Positions 9,578-18,276 of a stretch of 52,366 nucleotides of DNA are shown piece after piece. Within the stretch, counting starts at the first letter, position 1. Every line of letters starts with the position of its first letter. The translations under genes and the position numbers were made by a program. A model generated the notes under the pieces. It saw only the letters and a program-made list of their open reading frames with translations, did not search any database and was not told the DNA's origin. This DNA is from Photobacterium sp. SKA34. GTDB lineage: Bacteria > Pseudomonadota > Gammaproteobacteria > Enterobacterales > Vibrionaceae. The DNA is taken from NCBI RefSeq assembly GCF_000153325.1, contig NZ_CH724143.1, forward strand, positions 66,975 through 119,340, read 5' to 3'.

Positions 9578-9583
9578 AGTTGC
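9557..9583. promoter_or_regulatory. Nested palindromic operator, probable MarR autoregulatory site
   Basis: Two perfect inverted repeats share a half-site: GTTGCA GGC TGCAAC (9557-9571) and GCAACTAA T TTAGTTGC (9567-9583). They overlap the spacer and -10 of the promoter of the MarR-GNAT gene. MarR proteins typically bind such 15-20 bp palindromes at their own promoters, so autorepression is likely. The protein that binds has not been shown. Confidence 0.55.
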
Positions 9584-9611
9584 GTAGTGCAATTAAATTC
9601 AAGGATAAATC

Positions 9612-10517
9612 ATGCAGCCCCAACAACTTCGCCAGCTCTCTCGCCAATTAGTCCGTCAACTCGGCATGCTAAATAATCAATGTGGACAATTCGCCCTTAC
9701 CCACGTACAAGCCCACACTTTGATTGAGTTAGAACAAGGGCCTTGTACGGTTAATCAAATGGCAGAGCGTTTACGGGTCGATAAATCCAATGCCAGCCGT
9801 AATTTAGCCATGTTACTCAACCAAGGATTGATCCATTCAATTGCCAACCCTAACGATAAACGTAGCCAACTCTCTCAGTTGACACCGAATGGTATTCAAA
9901 CACTCTCCGCTCTTCACCACCAACTTGATAAAGATACCCAAACGATTTTAAATCAACTGGATCAAGATGAAATAGAGCAGTTAGAAACAAGTTTACGCCG
10001 TTACCATAAAGCTTTGACAATCACAGAGCATCAACAGGGGTATGTACTCAGAGAAATCACGCCTTTAGATAATGCCGCCGTTGCTGCACTTATTCGTCGT
10101 GTTTCAGCTGAATATGGATTAACCCCAGATAGAGGCTTTAGCGTTGCGGATCCTCATCTTGATGATCTCTTCCAGCATTACCAATTACCGAAAAGTCGTT
10201 ATTGGGTGATAGAAAAAAACAATCGTATTTTAGGCTGTGGCGGTGTAGCACCATTAGCGGGAGATGCACAGTGGAGTGAACTGCAAAAAGTCTTCTTCTT
10301 ACCAGAGCTCAGAGGCAAGGGGTTAGCACGAGTATTAACTGTTCAGGCATTAAAGTTTGCCCGAGAAAATGGCTTTAAAGGCTGCTATTTAGAGACCACA
10401 GAGGTATTAAAAGAAGCGGTGAAACTCTATCAATCTCTAGGCTTTGTCGATATTCCAACTGCGCTAGGCAATACAGGGCACAATGTGTGTGAAATTCATA
10501 TGCTTAAAACCTTCTAA
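9612..10517 (+). CDS. MarR-type regulator fused to a GNAT acetyltransferase
   Basis: The 301-aa protein has two domains. Residues 1-140 are a MarR winged helix: recognition-helix region TVNQMAERLRVDKSNASRNL (46-65) and a wing around NPNDKRSQLSQLT (79-91). Residues 145-301 are a GNAT N-acetyltransferase, with the acetyl-CoA loop ELRGKGLAR (232-240) preceded by KVFFLP, and the C-terminal LYQSLGF strand-loop typical of the family. Such HTH-GNAT fusions are a known bacterial family with unclear substrates. E. coli has a stand-alone GNAT gene (yjgM) at the equivalent position between rraB and valS. The gene has its own promoter with a palindromic operator. Neither the ligand nor the acetyl acceptor can be told from sequence. 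Confidence 0.88.
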   Translation: MQPQQLRQLSRQLVRQLGMLNNQCGQFALTHVQAHTLIELEQGPCTVNQMAERLRVDKSNASRNLAMLLNQGLIHSIANPNDKRSQLSQLTPNGIQTLSALHHQLDKDTQTILNQLDQDEIEQLETSLRRYHKALTITEHQQGYVLREITPLDNAAVAALIRRVSAEYGLTPDRGFSVADPHLDDLFQHYQLPKSRYWVIEKNNRILGCGGVAPLAGDAQWSELQKVFFLPELRGKGLARVLTVQALKFARENGFKGCYLETTEVLKEAVKLYQSLGFVDIPTALGNTGHNVCEIHMLKTF

Positions 10518-10534
10518 TTCATTAATAATGATAA

Positions 10535-10572
10535 TAAAAAGCCTGCTCAGAGACTCTCTCAGCAGGCTTATC
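10535..10572. terminator. Bidirectional terminator, MarR-GNAT / beta-mannosidase
   Basis: AAGCCTGCT (10539-10547) pairs with AGCAGGCTT (10561-10569), with an inner AGAG/CTCT extension. A/T runs on both sides let it serve both convergent genes. Confidence 0.75.
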
Positions 10573-10588
10573 TAAGCAATATAATGGA

Positions 10589-13021
10589 TTAGTAGCTTTG
10601 CTTTAAATGATAAACACGTAAGCCTTGCACGACTTCATCGTAACTGGCTGAGCCAATGTACTTCACTTGGCGTTGGTGCTCAGGGACGAGAGTAAAGCTT
10701 GAATCTTCAAATCGACCTTCCCCTTCAAATTCTAAATGAACATAGAAAGCAGGTTTGCTGCTACTCAGCATCACTGATATTTCACCATTCATTTCAGCAA
10801 CTTCAAAACGTAAATCAGGATCTTCTAATTCACATTCTTTAGGTTTCGCTGGAAACCATGTGTTTTCAATCAGTTTATTGCCATTGCGTAAATGCACATG
10901 GAAGAAGCCCTCACTCTCATGACCATCAAGATCTTCGTTTAGCCATTCCCACACTACTTTAGTGCAATCAGGATTAAGGAACTCTGAAATAGGTTCACGA
11001 TATAAAATCTCACCTTCCCAGCTCTGCCATACCACTTCACCTTTTAACTCAGCACTATTACGACCATCATTGATCAAGTGAAGTTTTACTCCTTGATCAT
11101 CTCGAATAAAGGTCGCCATCTGTGGCGCAAAGAAACGTCGAGTATGATAGTGCAACTGCTTCCAACGACCGCTATATTCTAGCGATGACCATGAGCTTAC
11201 TGGCCAGCAATCATTCAATTGCCAGAATAAAATGCCACGATTTGTCGGCTTATGAGCACGCCAATATTCTGCTGCCGTTTTAATCGCCATTGCTTGTTGT
11301 ACTTGCGATAGGTACAACATATTGACGAAACCATTAGGGAAGCGGAAATAGCGGGTAAACATTTCTGTGATAATAGAGTTACCACGGCTATTTTTCTGAT
11401 GACATTCAAAACTTGGTGACGTGATATTCCAATCTTGCTCAGGGGCAAACGTCTTCACTGTCGGCAGTGACGGCCATGATTGGAAACCAAACTCAGAACA
11501 AAAACGTGGTGTGACAGTTTGGTAGGCTTCAAAATCTTTACCTGAATGCCATACATCCCAGAAATGCATGTCGCCACGTTTATCATCGTGCCACGCATCG
11601 CCAAAATCTAACTCACCATTACACGGCGAGCTCGCCCAGAAACGACGAGAAGGATCTTCTTTTTCAACCACTTCTGCTAATGCACGGTTTAAGCGATCAT
11701 AATTAACAAGATATTTTTCGCGGTTTTGACGCGATTCCGGATACCAACTAATCGCACCTATCACTTCATTGTCACCACACCATAAGGCTAGGCTTGCATG
11801 ATCTTTTAATCGGCGGACTTGGTATTCAACTTCCTGTTTTACTTCTGCTACAAAATCAGGTGTTGAAGGGTACAGCGCACAAGCAAACATTAAATCTTGC
11901 CATACCATGATCCCTAATTCATCACACAACTCATAGAAGATATCTTTTTCATACATGCCTCCGCCCCAAACACGTAGCATGTTCATATTGGCAGCTAACG
12001 CATCTTCCAACAAAGAACGATACCGTTGATCCGTCATGCGTGAAGGCATCGCATCCATCGGAATCCAATTGGCACCCAATGCAGAGATCTCAACATCGTT
12101 AATTTTAAAGACCATACTTTGGCCAAATTCATCATCTTCAGTGATCAACTCAAGCTTACGCAGGCCAATCTTCTTATTGATATAACTGCCGTCAGCTTCA
12201 ATTTTAAGATCATATAAACGAGGTTTGCCATACCCAGCGGGCCACCAACGACGAGGCTCCACAATACGGAATAAGACACATGTTTTCGTTGCATCACGAT
12301 CAAGCGTTAGGTGAAAGGTTTGATCGTTAAACGTAACAGCCGCGTTTGCTAACCCTTTCTCTGATACCACTTCATAATTGAGCGTGACAGATAACTCGCA
12401 CTCTTGATCGAGCCACTTTTGTTTCGTACTCACATGACTGATTCGAACATGTTCTATCGGCTGAAGCTCAATGTCACCATAAACACCAAGTACCGATAAA
12501 CAAATTCCCCAATCCCAACCAGCATGACATTGCGTTTTACGCAAAGTATTCATGTGAGGAATTTGGTTATTCCCTTCAGCCCATGGCACTGGAAATGGCA
12601 GTTTATCTGCGCGTTTTTTCGCCGCTAAATCAGCACGATGTAAGACAATCTCAATACGATTGCTACCCACTTGAAGACAGCTTAATACATCCACTTTATG
12701 ACGCATGAACATATTATTAAAATCAGCTACGGTATGGCCGTTTACACGGATCTCGGCAACAGTATCTAAGTGATCCATCACCAAGTCCATCGCATTACAA
12801 GCTAACTGCTCTTCGGTTAACTCAAACTGTCGACTAACAACCCAATCGCATTCACCGACCCATTGAACTTTCTTTTCATTGGTAGCCCAATATGGATCAG
12901 GGATCTCACCAGCAGCATAAAGCGCAGAATGTACGTCGCCTGGCAATTCAATATGAAGATCTTGTAGTGCCGCTCGTTGAACACAGGTTAACTGCCATTG
13001 ACCATTAAGCAAAATTGTCAT
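10589..13021 (-). CDS. Beta-mannosidase, glycoside hydrolase family 2
   Basis: A GH2 enzyme that should remove terminal beta-mannose from beta-mannooligosaccharides in the cytoplasm; no signal peptide is seen. The start chosen is the ATG at 13021, with GGAG 8 bp upstream, giving 810 aa; an earlier in-frame ATG at 13045 lacks a ribosome site. Domain order is the GH2 sugar-binding fold (about 1-180), an immunoglobulin-like domain, then the TIM barrel. The probable acid/base Glu419 is in LWCGDNEV and the probable nucleophile Glu510 in FCSEFGFQSWPS. WGGGMYEKD and FWQLNDCWPVSSW are also typical of bacterial beta-mannosidases. No mannan transporter or regulator lies nearby. It interrupts the rraB-yjgM-valS order known from E. 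coli, so it may be an insertion into a conserved locus. Confidence 0.9.
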   Translation of the reverse strand: MTILLNGQWQLTCVQRAALQDLHIELPGDVHSALYAAGEIPDPYWATNEKKVQWVGECDWVVSRQFELTEEQLACNAMDLVMDHLDTVAEIRVNGHTVADFNNMFMRHKVDVLSCLQVGSNRIEIVLHRADLAAKKRADKLPFPVPWAEGNNQIPHMNTLRKTQCHAGWDWGICLSVLGVYGDIELQPIEHVRISHVSTKQKWLDQECELSVTLNYEVVSEKGLANAAVTFNDQTFHLTLDRDATKTCVLFRIVEPRRWWPAGYGKPRLYDLKIEADGSYINKKIGLRKLELITEDDEFGQSMVFKINDVEISALGANWIPMDAMPSRMTDQRYRSLLEDALAANMNMLRVWGGGMYEKDIFYELCDELGIMVWQDLMFACALYPSTPDFVAEVKQEVEYQVRRLKDHASLALWCGDNEVIGAISWYPESRQNREKYLVNYDRLNRALAEVVEKEDPSRRFWASSPCNGELDFGDAWHDDKRGDMHFWDVWHSGKDFEAYQTVTPRFCSEFGFQSWPSLPTVKTFAPEQDWNITSPSFECHQKNSRGNSIITEMFTRYFRFPNGFVNMLYLSQVQQAMAIKTAAEYWRAHKPTNRGILFWQLNDCWPVSSWSSLEYSGRWKQLHYHTRRFFAPQMATFIRDDQGVKLHLINDGRNSAELKGEVVWQSWEGEILYREPISEFLNPDCTKVVWEWLNEDLDGHESEGFFHVHLRNGNKLIENTWFPAKPKECELEDPDLRFEVAEMNGEISVMLSSSKPAFYVHLEFEGEGRFEDSSFTLVPEHQRQVKYIGSASYDEVVQGLRVYHLKQSY

Positions 13022-13165
13022 CAATAACTCCAGCACTGAGCACACTCAGTCAACTTGATAATAAAACAAATAAATTTACGCAATTTTTGCTAGTGCACCG
13101 TGATCGTGATTACGGTTTGAGCATCTCAAAAAATAAAAAGATCGATAACCACGGCTAAAAAGAGA

Positions 13166-13190
13166 AAAAGCCAGCAAAATGCCGGCTTTT
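13166..13190 (-). terminator. Terminator after rraB
   Basis: In the minus transcript AAAAGCCGGC pairs with GCUGGCUUUU (one G-U wobble) around AUUUU, 25 bp past the rraB stop. Confidence 0.75.
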
Positions 13191-13214
13191 AATTATTCAA
13201 TCTGTTTTTTACGA

Positions 13215-13613
13215 TTATTCTTCGTCTTCGAACTCTTCTTCGTCATCTTCATCAGACTCGAAGTAAGTGCCCCAACCGTCATAATCGATATTGTGTTTTT
13301 CAGCAAGTTTGATTAACTTTTCTGCTTGTTCGTCAATCAACTCAGCGTTCAGTGCTGATTCCATTACAGCATCGAAACAAACAACTTTACCGCCGCCATC
13401 TTCTGGTGCTAGCTCAAGCTCTTCTGCTTCTAAAACTTCAAAACCAAGTTTAAAGGCTTCTACAGCAGCACCTTCTAACTCTTCAAACGTATCCGCAGAA
13501 AAGTGGTGCTCAATCGTATAAAGAGCATCTGGCTCACTGCCATCTTCAAGTAACGCGGCAATAATTTCGCGTGTTTCTTCTTTTTGCTCTTCGATCAGTT
13601 CTGCATAAGACAT
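13215..13613 (-). CDS. rraB: Regulator of ribonuclease E activity B (RraB)
   Basis: RraB binds RNase E and alters degradosome activity. The 132-aa product begins [20 protein letters not shown] and contains the family's central block with [13 protein letters not shown] and [10 protein letters not shown]. It ends in [19 protein letters not shown], a strongly acidic tail that E. coli RraB (138 aa) also has. It lies between the arginine genes and valS, as in E. coli. The Shine-Dalgarno is GGAGTGA just before the ATG. A palindrome resembling an FNR site lies about 90-105 bp upstream of the start. Confidence 0.92.
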   Translation of the reverse strand: MSYAELIEEQKEETREIIAALLEDGSEPDALYTIEHHFSADTFEELEGAAVEAFKLGFEVLEAEELELAPEDGGGKVVCFDAVMESALNAELIDEQAEKLIKLAEKHNIDYDGWGTYFESDEDDEEEFEDEE

Positions 13614-13703
13614 GGGTTCACTCCGACTGTGGAATCAATTTGCTGGCAAATATCGCATGGTTTGCCATTAATTACCACCTGTTACGTTAGTAGGAATGCT
13701 AAT

Positions 13704-13717
13704 TTGATTTAAGTCAA
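13704..13717. promoter_or_regulatory. FNR/CRP-family-like palindrome
   Basis: TTGATTTAAGTCAA differs at one position from the FNR consensus TTGAT-N4-ATCAA. Arginine deiminase pathways are often induced without oxygen by FNR/ANR proteins, so a site here makes sense. It is about 550 bp from the transporter start but only about 90 bp from rraB, where TTGACT on the minus strand could also serve as a -35. Target gene uncertain. Confidence 0.35.
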
Positions 13718-14124
13718 AAGTCATTACGATTTTAAATCGCAAAACTTAAAGCAATTAAAATGCATAATATTTCCATTCACTTTATAAATTCCAACGCTGA
13801 TCTCCTTCTTTTTTTATAAAACTTAAAATTACTCACCAAGCTAAAGAAAGTAATCGTCACATCATTTTTGATACTCAATCCAATCATTTTGTTCGCTCTC
13901 TAACAAAAAAGAAAAAGAATAAGTAATCACTTTTTATCAATTAATTCCCATCTCGTTGACTTTCCATTCATTCAAGTGATTAGAAAACAGTAAAAAGTGT
14001 GAGTGAATACCGAGTTAGAAAACGATTTGAGTAATAATATTCCTGCACGGAAATCAGTAGTAAGCAGAAAAAAAACAAAATAAAATTAAAAAAGGATTTA
14101 AGAATGATAAAGATAAGAAATAAA

Positions 14125-14137
14125 GAATATTCAAAAA
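14125..14137. repeat. GAATATTCAAAAA element upstream of the transporter gene
   Basis: The 13-mer GAATATTCAAAAA occurs here and again at 15806-15818 upstream of arcA; a related ATATTCAC lies at about 18163-18170 before arcB. The ATTCA core equals half of an E. coli ARG box (TGAAT-N4-ATTCA), so ArgR-type binding is possible but unproven. Confidence 0.35.
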
Positions 14138-14264
14138 TGGGTTATTACTAAGTTTCATCATCGCAAAGCTAACAACATATTACTGTAAAGATAGCTACAC
14201 TCTTTCTGGTCATCGCTCACTTATTAATGCAATTGGCTCTAATAGCTAAATGCTGGAGATCATC

Positions 14265-15713
14265 ATGACAACACACTCTCAAGTTAAGGGAAAAAAGAAA
14301 GGCTTTTTTACACATCTCAAGTTCCCTTCTGCCTACACCATTTTATTTATTCTTATAGCATTCGTTGCTGCTCTCACTTGGATAGTACCTGCAGGTCAAT
14401 ATGATCGTGTTCTTAATGAAGAACTAGGAAAAGAAGTACCAGTTACAGGAACATATCATGCCGTAGAAGCCAATCCTCAGGATCCTATTGATGTCCTTCT
14501 CGCTCCTATTGATGGTTTCTATAATCACGACACTTATGAAGCAGCAGCTATCGATGTTTCACTTTTTATTCTTATCATTGGTGGTTTTTTAGGTTTAGTT
14601 ACTAAAACTGGTGCCATTGATGCAGGGATTGAACGCGTTACAGCTAAGCTCTACGGAAGAGAAGAGCTGATGATCCCTATTTTGATGGGACTATTTGCCG
14701 CTGGCGGAACAGTTTATGGTATGGCTGAAGAGTCACTCCCCTTTTACACCTTACTTGTTCCCGTCATGATGGCTGCACGCTTTGATCCATTAGTTGCCGC
14801 AGCTACAGTATTACTTGGGGCAGGGATCGGAACTTTAGGCTCAACGATTAATCCGTTTGCCACTGTGATTGCTGCAAATGCAGCAGGTATTCCTTTCACT
14901 GATGGTATTGCATTACGCATTATTATACTCGTTGTAGGTTTTATCATTTGTGCCGCTTACGTTATGCGCTATGCCAAAAAGGTTCGTGCAGATAAAACAA
15001 AGTCAGTCGTTTACGATATGTATGAAGAAAACCAAAAGCATTTTTTGAGTAATAAATCAGAAGATAATTTAGAATTTACAACCACACGAAAAATTATTCT
15101 TACTCTTTTCGGCTTATCTTTTGCTGTAATGATTTATGGTGTCTCTGTTCAAGGATGGTGGATGGCACAAATATCGGCCATGTTCCTAGGTTCATCAATT
15201 ATAATTGGCTTAATTGCTCGTATGAGCGAAGAAGAATTTACTACTAGCTTCATTGATGGTGCGAGAGATCTATTAGGTGTTGCTCTGATTATCGGTATTG
15301 CTCGCGGAATTGTAGTGATCATGGATCGTGGCATGATAACAGACACAATATTAAACTCAGCAGAGCATTTAGTAACAGGTTTATCCTCCGTTGTTTTCAT
15401 CAATGTTATGTATTGGTTGGAAATTTTACTTTCGTTTCTTGTGCCATCAACTTCCGGATTAGCCGTTTTAACCATGCCAATTATGGCTCCACTTGCAGAT
15501 TTTGCAGGAGTAGGACGAGATCTTGTTGTCACCGCATACCAATCTGCATCAGGTGTGGTTAATTTAATAACTCCAACCTCTGCTGTTGTTATGGGGGGAT
15601 TAGCTATTGCGAGAGTTCCTTATATTCGCTGGTTAAAATGGGTCGCTCCGTTATTAGGCTTAATTATATTATTAACTATGATTGTATTAAGTATTGGTGC
15701 TTTATTTATATAG
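14265..15713 (+). CDS. YfcC/DcuC-family transporter, probable arginine/ornithine exchanger
   Basis: A 482-aa membrane protein of the YfcC family (DcuC-related, PF03606 type) with about 12 helices. Visible landmarks are an N-terminal helix ending in ALTWIVPAGQYDR, the conserved MAEESLPFY, the GTLGSTINPFATVIAANAAG re-entrant motif near residue 200, and the second-half repeat VPSTSGLAVLTMPIMAPL. The start is the ATG at 14265, with GGAG 6 bp upstream; the in-frame ATG at 14250 lies ahead of that ribosome site. As first gene before arcA-arcC-arcB it takes the place of the APC-family ArcD antiporter, so arginine/ornithine exchange is the likely job. That is inferred from context; the family also includes other carriers. 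Confidence 0.8.
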   Translation: MTTHSQVKGKKKGFFTHLKFPSAYTILFILIAFVAALTWIVPAGQYDRVLNEELGKEVPVTGTYHAVEANPQDPIDVLLAPIDGFYNHDTYEAAAIDVSLFILIIGGFLGLVTKTGAIDAGIERVTAKLYGREELMIPILMGLFAAGGTVYGMAEESLPFYTLLVPVMMAARFDPLVAAATVLLGAGIGTLGSTINPFATVIAANAAGIPFTDGIALRIIILVVGFIICAAYVMRYAKKVRADKTKSVVYDMYEENQKHFLSNKSEDNLEFTTTRKIILTLFGLSFAVMIYGVSVQGWWMAQISAMFLGSSIIIGLIARMSEEEFTTSFIDGARDLLGVALIIGIARGIVVIMDRGMITDTILNSAEHLVTGLSSVVFINVMYWLEILLSFLVPSTSGLAVLTMPIMAPLADFAGVGRDLVVTAYQSASGVVNLITPTSAVVMGGLAIARVPYIRWLKWVAPLLGLIILLTMIVLSIGALFI

Positions 15714-15953
15714 CAGTCAAAATATTTAAATATATAAAAACCACCAAAGTGTAGATTTTATTAAAAAAATAATAAACCACTAACAAGGAGGGATTTAAAA
15801 AAATAGAATATTCAAAAACAAATAAAATATATTTAGATATGTGATTAAGGTCGATTTAAAATAAAAAACAAAGCGTATTGTAACTATCAAATAAATATAT
15901 TAACAAGATAAAAACCACCTTAAATAAAATAATTTCGTAAGCGAGATACTATT
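15714..15953. other. AT-rich gap between the transporter gene and arcA
   Basis: 240 bp without a gene. It contains an isolated Shine-Dalgarno-like AAGGAGGG (15785-15792) with no start codon behind it, and the GAATATTCAAAAA element at 15806-15818. No terminator hairpin is evident, so transcription from the transporter gene may continue into arcA, or arcA may have its own promoter here. Confidence 0.5.
15806..15818. repeat. GAATATTCAAAAA element upstream of arcA
   Basis: Second exact copy of the 13-mer found before the transporter gene, about 135 bp upstream of the arcA start. Confidence 0.35.
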
Positions 15954-17174
15954 ATGAATAACTGTTATGTAGGTTCGGAAATAGGTCAATTACATCGTGT
16001 TTTAATTCATCGTCCAGGCCGTTCTATTAGTCACTTAACACCATCCAATTGCCAAGACTTATTATTTGATGATGTTTTATCCGTTGAAAAAGCGGGTGAA
16101 GAACATGATGTTTTTGCTGATACATTACGTGGACAGGGGGTTGAAGTATTACTTCTCCATAATATGCTTGCTGAAACGTTAGATATTCCTGAAGCTAAAA
16201 ACTGGCTACTAGAAACTCAAATTTCTGAATACCGCTTCGGACAAACATTTGCCAATGATATTCGCTGTTTCCTAGCCGATCTACCTCACCTTAAATTAGC
16301 ATCTATGTTAATCGGTGGACTTAGTTATGCCGATTTACCAATGAAGTCCTCTTCAATGCTACAAGGAATTAATCAACCGAATGACTTCATTATAAAGCCA
16401 TTACCTAACCACTTATTTACCCGTGACACTTCATGCTGGGTATACGGTGGCGTTTCGATAAACCCTATGGCAAAAGAAGCTCGTCAACGTGAAACCAATC
16501 ATCTTCGTGCTATTTATCGCTGGCATCCTACTTTTGCAGGTCAAGATTTCATTAAATATTTTGGTGACGAAGTCAGATCATATGACAAATCAACAATTGA
16601 AGGCGGTGATGTCTTAGTGATCGGTAAAGGTACTGTCTTGATCGGTATGTCAGAACGAACAACACCACAGGGAGTCGAACACCTTGCCTCTAGTTTATTT
16701 AAGCATAATCAAGCAAAGAAAATCATTGCAATAGAACTACCTAAAGATCGTTCATGCATGCACCTAGATACTGTAATGACACACATGAATGTAGATACTT
16801 TTTCAGTTTACCCTGAAGTTGTCAGTAAAGATGTTAAATGTTGGAGCTTAACCGGCGATCAATCCGGCAGAGTTGATATTAAGGAAGAGGGTTACTTTGT
16901 TACTGCTATCGAAAAAGCCTTAGAAGTCGACAAATTAAACCTCATAACAACAGGTGGAGATAGCTTTGAGGCTGAACGTGAACAATGGAATGACGCAAAC
17001 AACGTGTTAACCGTGAAGCCTGGCGTTGTTATTGGCTACGAGCGCAATACTTATACGAATGAAAAATACGATAAAGCAGGAATTACCGTATTACCTATTC
17101 CAGGCGACGAACTCGGCCGTGGTCGTGGTGGTGCTCGCTGTATGAGCTGCCCAATTGAACGTGATGGTATCTAA
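15954..17174 (+). CDS. arcA: Arginine deiminase
   Basis: ArcA hydrolyses arginine to citrulline and ammonia, the first step of the arginine deiminase pathway. The 406-aa protein has the family blocks: [18 protein letters not shown] (substrate loop and RD motif, near 151-168), [21 protein letters not shown] with the catalytic His and Asp residues, and the C-terminal [14 protein letters not shown]. The first Cys of that motif (Cys396) aligns with the catalytic Cys406 of the Pseudomonas enzyme. The length is normal. The gene is followed 68 bp later by arcC. This is the catabolic gene arcA, not the redox response regulator of the same name. Confidence 0.96.
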   Translation: MNNCYVGSEIGQLHRVLIHRPGRSISHLTPSNCQDLLFDDVLSVEKAGEEHDVFADTLRGQGVEVLLLHNMLAETLDIPEAKNWLLETQISEYRFGQTFANDIRCFLADLPHLKLASMLIGGLSYADLPMKSSSMLQGINQPNDFIIKPLPNHLFTRDTSCWVYGGVSINPMAKEARQRETNHLRAIYRWHPTFAGQDFIKYFGDEVRSYDKSTIEGGDVLVIGKGTVLIGMSERTTPQGVEHLASSLFKHNQAKKIIAIELPKDRSCMHLDTVMTHMNVDTFSVYPEVVSKDVKCWSLTGDQSGRVDIKEEGYFVTAIEKALEVDKLNLITTGGDSFEAEREQWNDANNVLTVKPGVVIGYERNTYTNEKYDKAGITVLPIPGDELGRGRGGARCMSCPIERDGI

Positions 17175-17242
17175 CAGACTTATCTATATGCACGCTAGCT
17201 GATCAATTAGCATCAGCCTGTCTCAACGAAGAGAACATTGTT

Positions 17243-18154
17243 ATGACCAAACAAACGATTGTCATCGCTCTAGGTGGTAATGCTCTTTTGCGCCGTAATG
17301 AACCATTAGAAGCCGATATTCAACGACATAATATTGCAATTGCTGCACAAACTATCGCTGAAATAGCTCAGGAATATAATGTTGTCCTTATTCACGGAAA
17401 TGGACCACAGGTCGGCTTACTCGCTCTACAAGGGCTTGAATATAAGAAAGTGACTCCCTATCCACTTGATGTTCTTGGCTCAGAAACACAAGGTATGATT
17501 GGCTATATCTTAATGCAAGAATTGAAAAACATTCTGCCAGAAAAAAATGTGTCTTGTATGCTGACGCAAATGGCCGTTGATCCTAACGATCCTGCCTTTT
17601 TAGATCCTAGTAAACCTATCGGTCCCGTTTATCAAGAAGATGAAGCGCGTGATTTAGCAGAAAAGTTTCATTGGACTATCAAACCCGATGGTGATTACTT
17701 CCGCCGTGTAGTGCCGAGTCCCAAACCAACAGGCATTATTGAATGCGATGCGATTGAAACCCTTATTAATAAAGATCATTTAGTGATTTGTACTGGTGGT
17801 GGTGGCATTCCTGTCAAACGGGAAGAGAACAAACTGATCGGTATCGAAGCTGTTATCGATAAAGATATGTCGGCAGCATTTTTAGCTAAACAACTAAATG
17901 CTGACGCTCTCCTGATTTTAACCGATGCCGATGCTGTGTATTTAGATTGGGGGAAACCAACTCAAAAAGCACTGCACAGCACTACACCGTCTGAATTAGC
18001 AAACTATGTCTTTGATGCTGGCTCTATGGGGCCAAAAATCGACGCATCCTGCGAGTTTATCAAAAAAGGTGGAAAGTTAGTCGGGATCGGACAACTACAA
18101 GATGGCTTAAAAATATTAAAAGGCCAAGCTGGAACAAATATTATTGCTCAATAG
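17243..18154 (+). CDS. arcC: Carbamate kinase
   Basis: ArcC converts carbamoyl phosphate and ADP to ATP, CO2 and ammonia, the energy-yielding step of the pathway. The 303-aa product has the amino-acid-kinase fold: ALGGNALL near the N terminus, VLIHGNGPQVG (50-60), the ICTGGGGIPV nucleotide region, and ALLILTDADAVYLDWG followed by GSMGPKIDA near the C terminus. The length is typical (about 310). It lies between arcA and the ornithine carbamoyltransferase gene, so gene order is transporter-arcA-arcC-arcB rather than the arcDABC order of Pseudomonas. Confidence 0.96.
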   Translation: MTKQTIVIALGGNALLRRNEPLEADIQRHNIAIAAQTIAEIAQEYNVVLIHGNGPQVGLLALQGLEYKKVTPYPLDVLGSETQGMIGYILMQELKNILPEKNVSCMLTQMAVDPNDPAFLDPSKPIGPVYQEDEARDLAEKFHWTIKPDGDYFRRVVPSPKPTGIIECDAIETLINKDHLVICTGGGGIPVKREENKLIGIEAVIDKDMSAAFLAKQLNADALLILTDADAVYLDWGKPTQKALHSTTPSELANYVFDAGSMGPKIDASCEFIKKGGKLVGIGQLQDGLKILKGQAGTNIIAQ

Positions 18155-18276
18155 TTGAGTAAATATTCACAAACTAGTAATAATACAACAAACATATTCT
18201 AACATTGATGAGTATGACTTAATCTTGTTCAGACAAGCTACATTCAATTATAGAAATCATGAAAGAGGGATGTACC

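Larger units (their letters stand above)
13614..14264. other. Long AT-rich intergenic region before the arc operon
   Basis: About 650 bp with no credible gene. It separates the divergent rraB and arc operons and must hold both promoters. Visible elements: an FNR-like palindrome at 13704-13717 and GAATATTCAAAAA at 14125-14137, repeated upstream of arcA. Long A-rich tracts run from about 13795 to 14150. No hairpin strong enough for a terminator was seen, and no clear sigma-70 promoter for the transporter gene could be fixed by eye. Confidence 0.6.
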
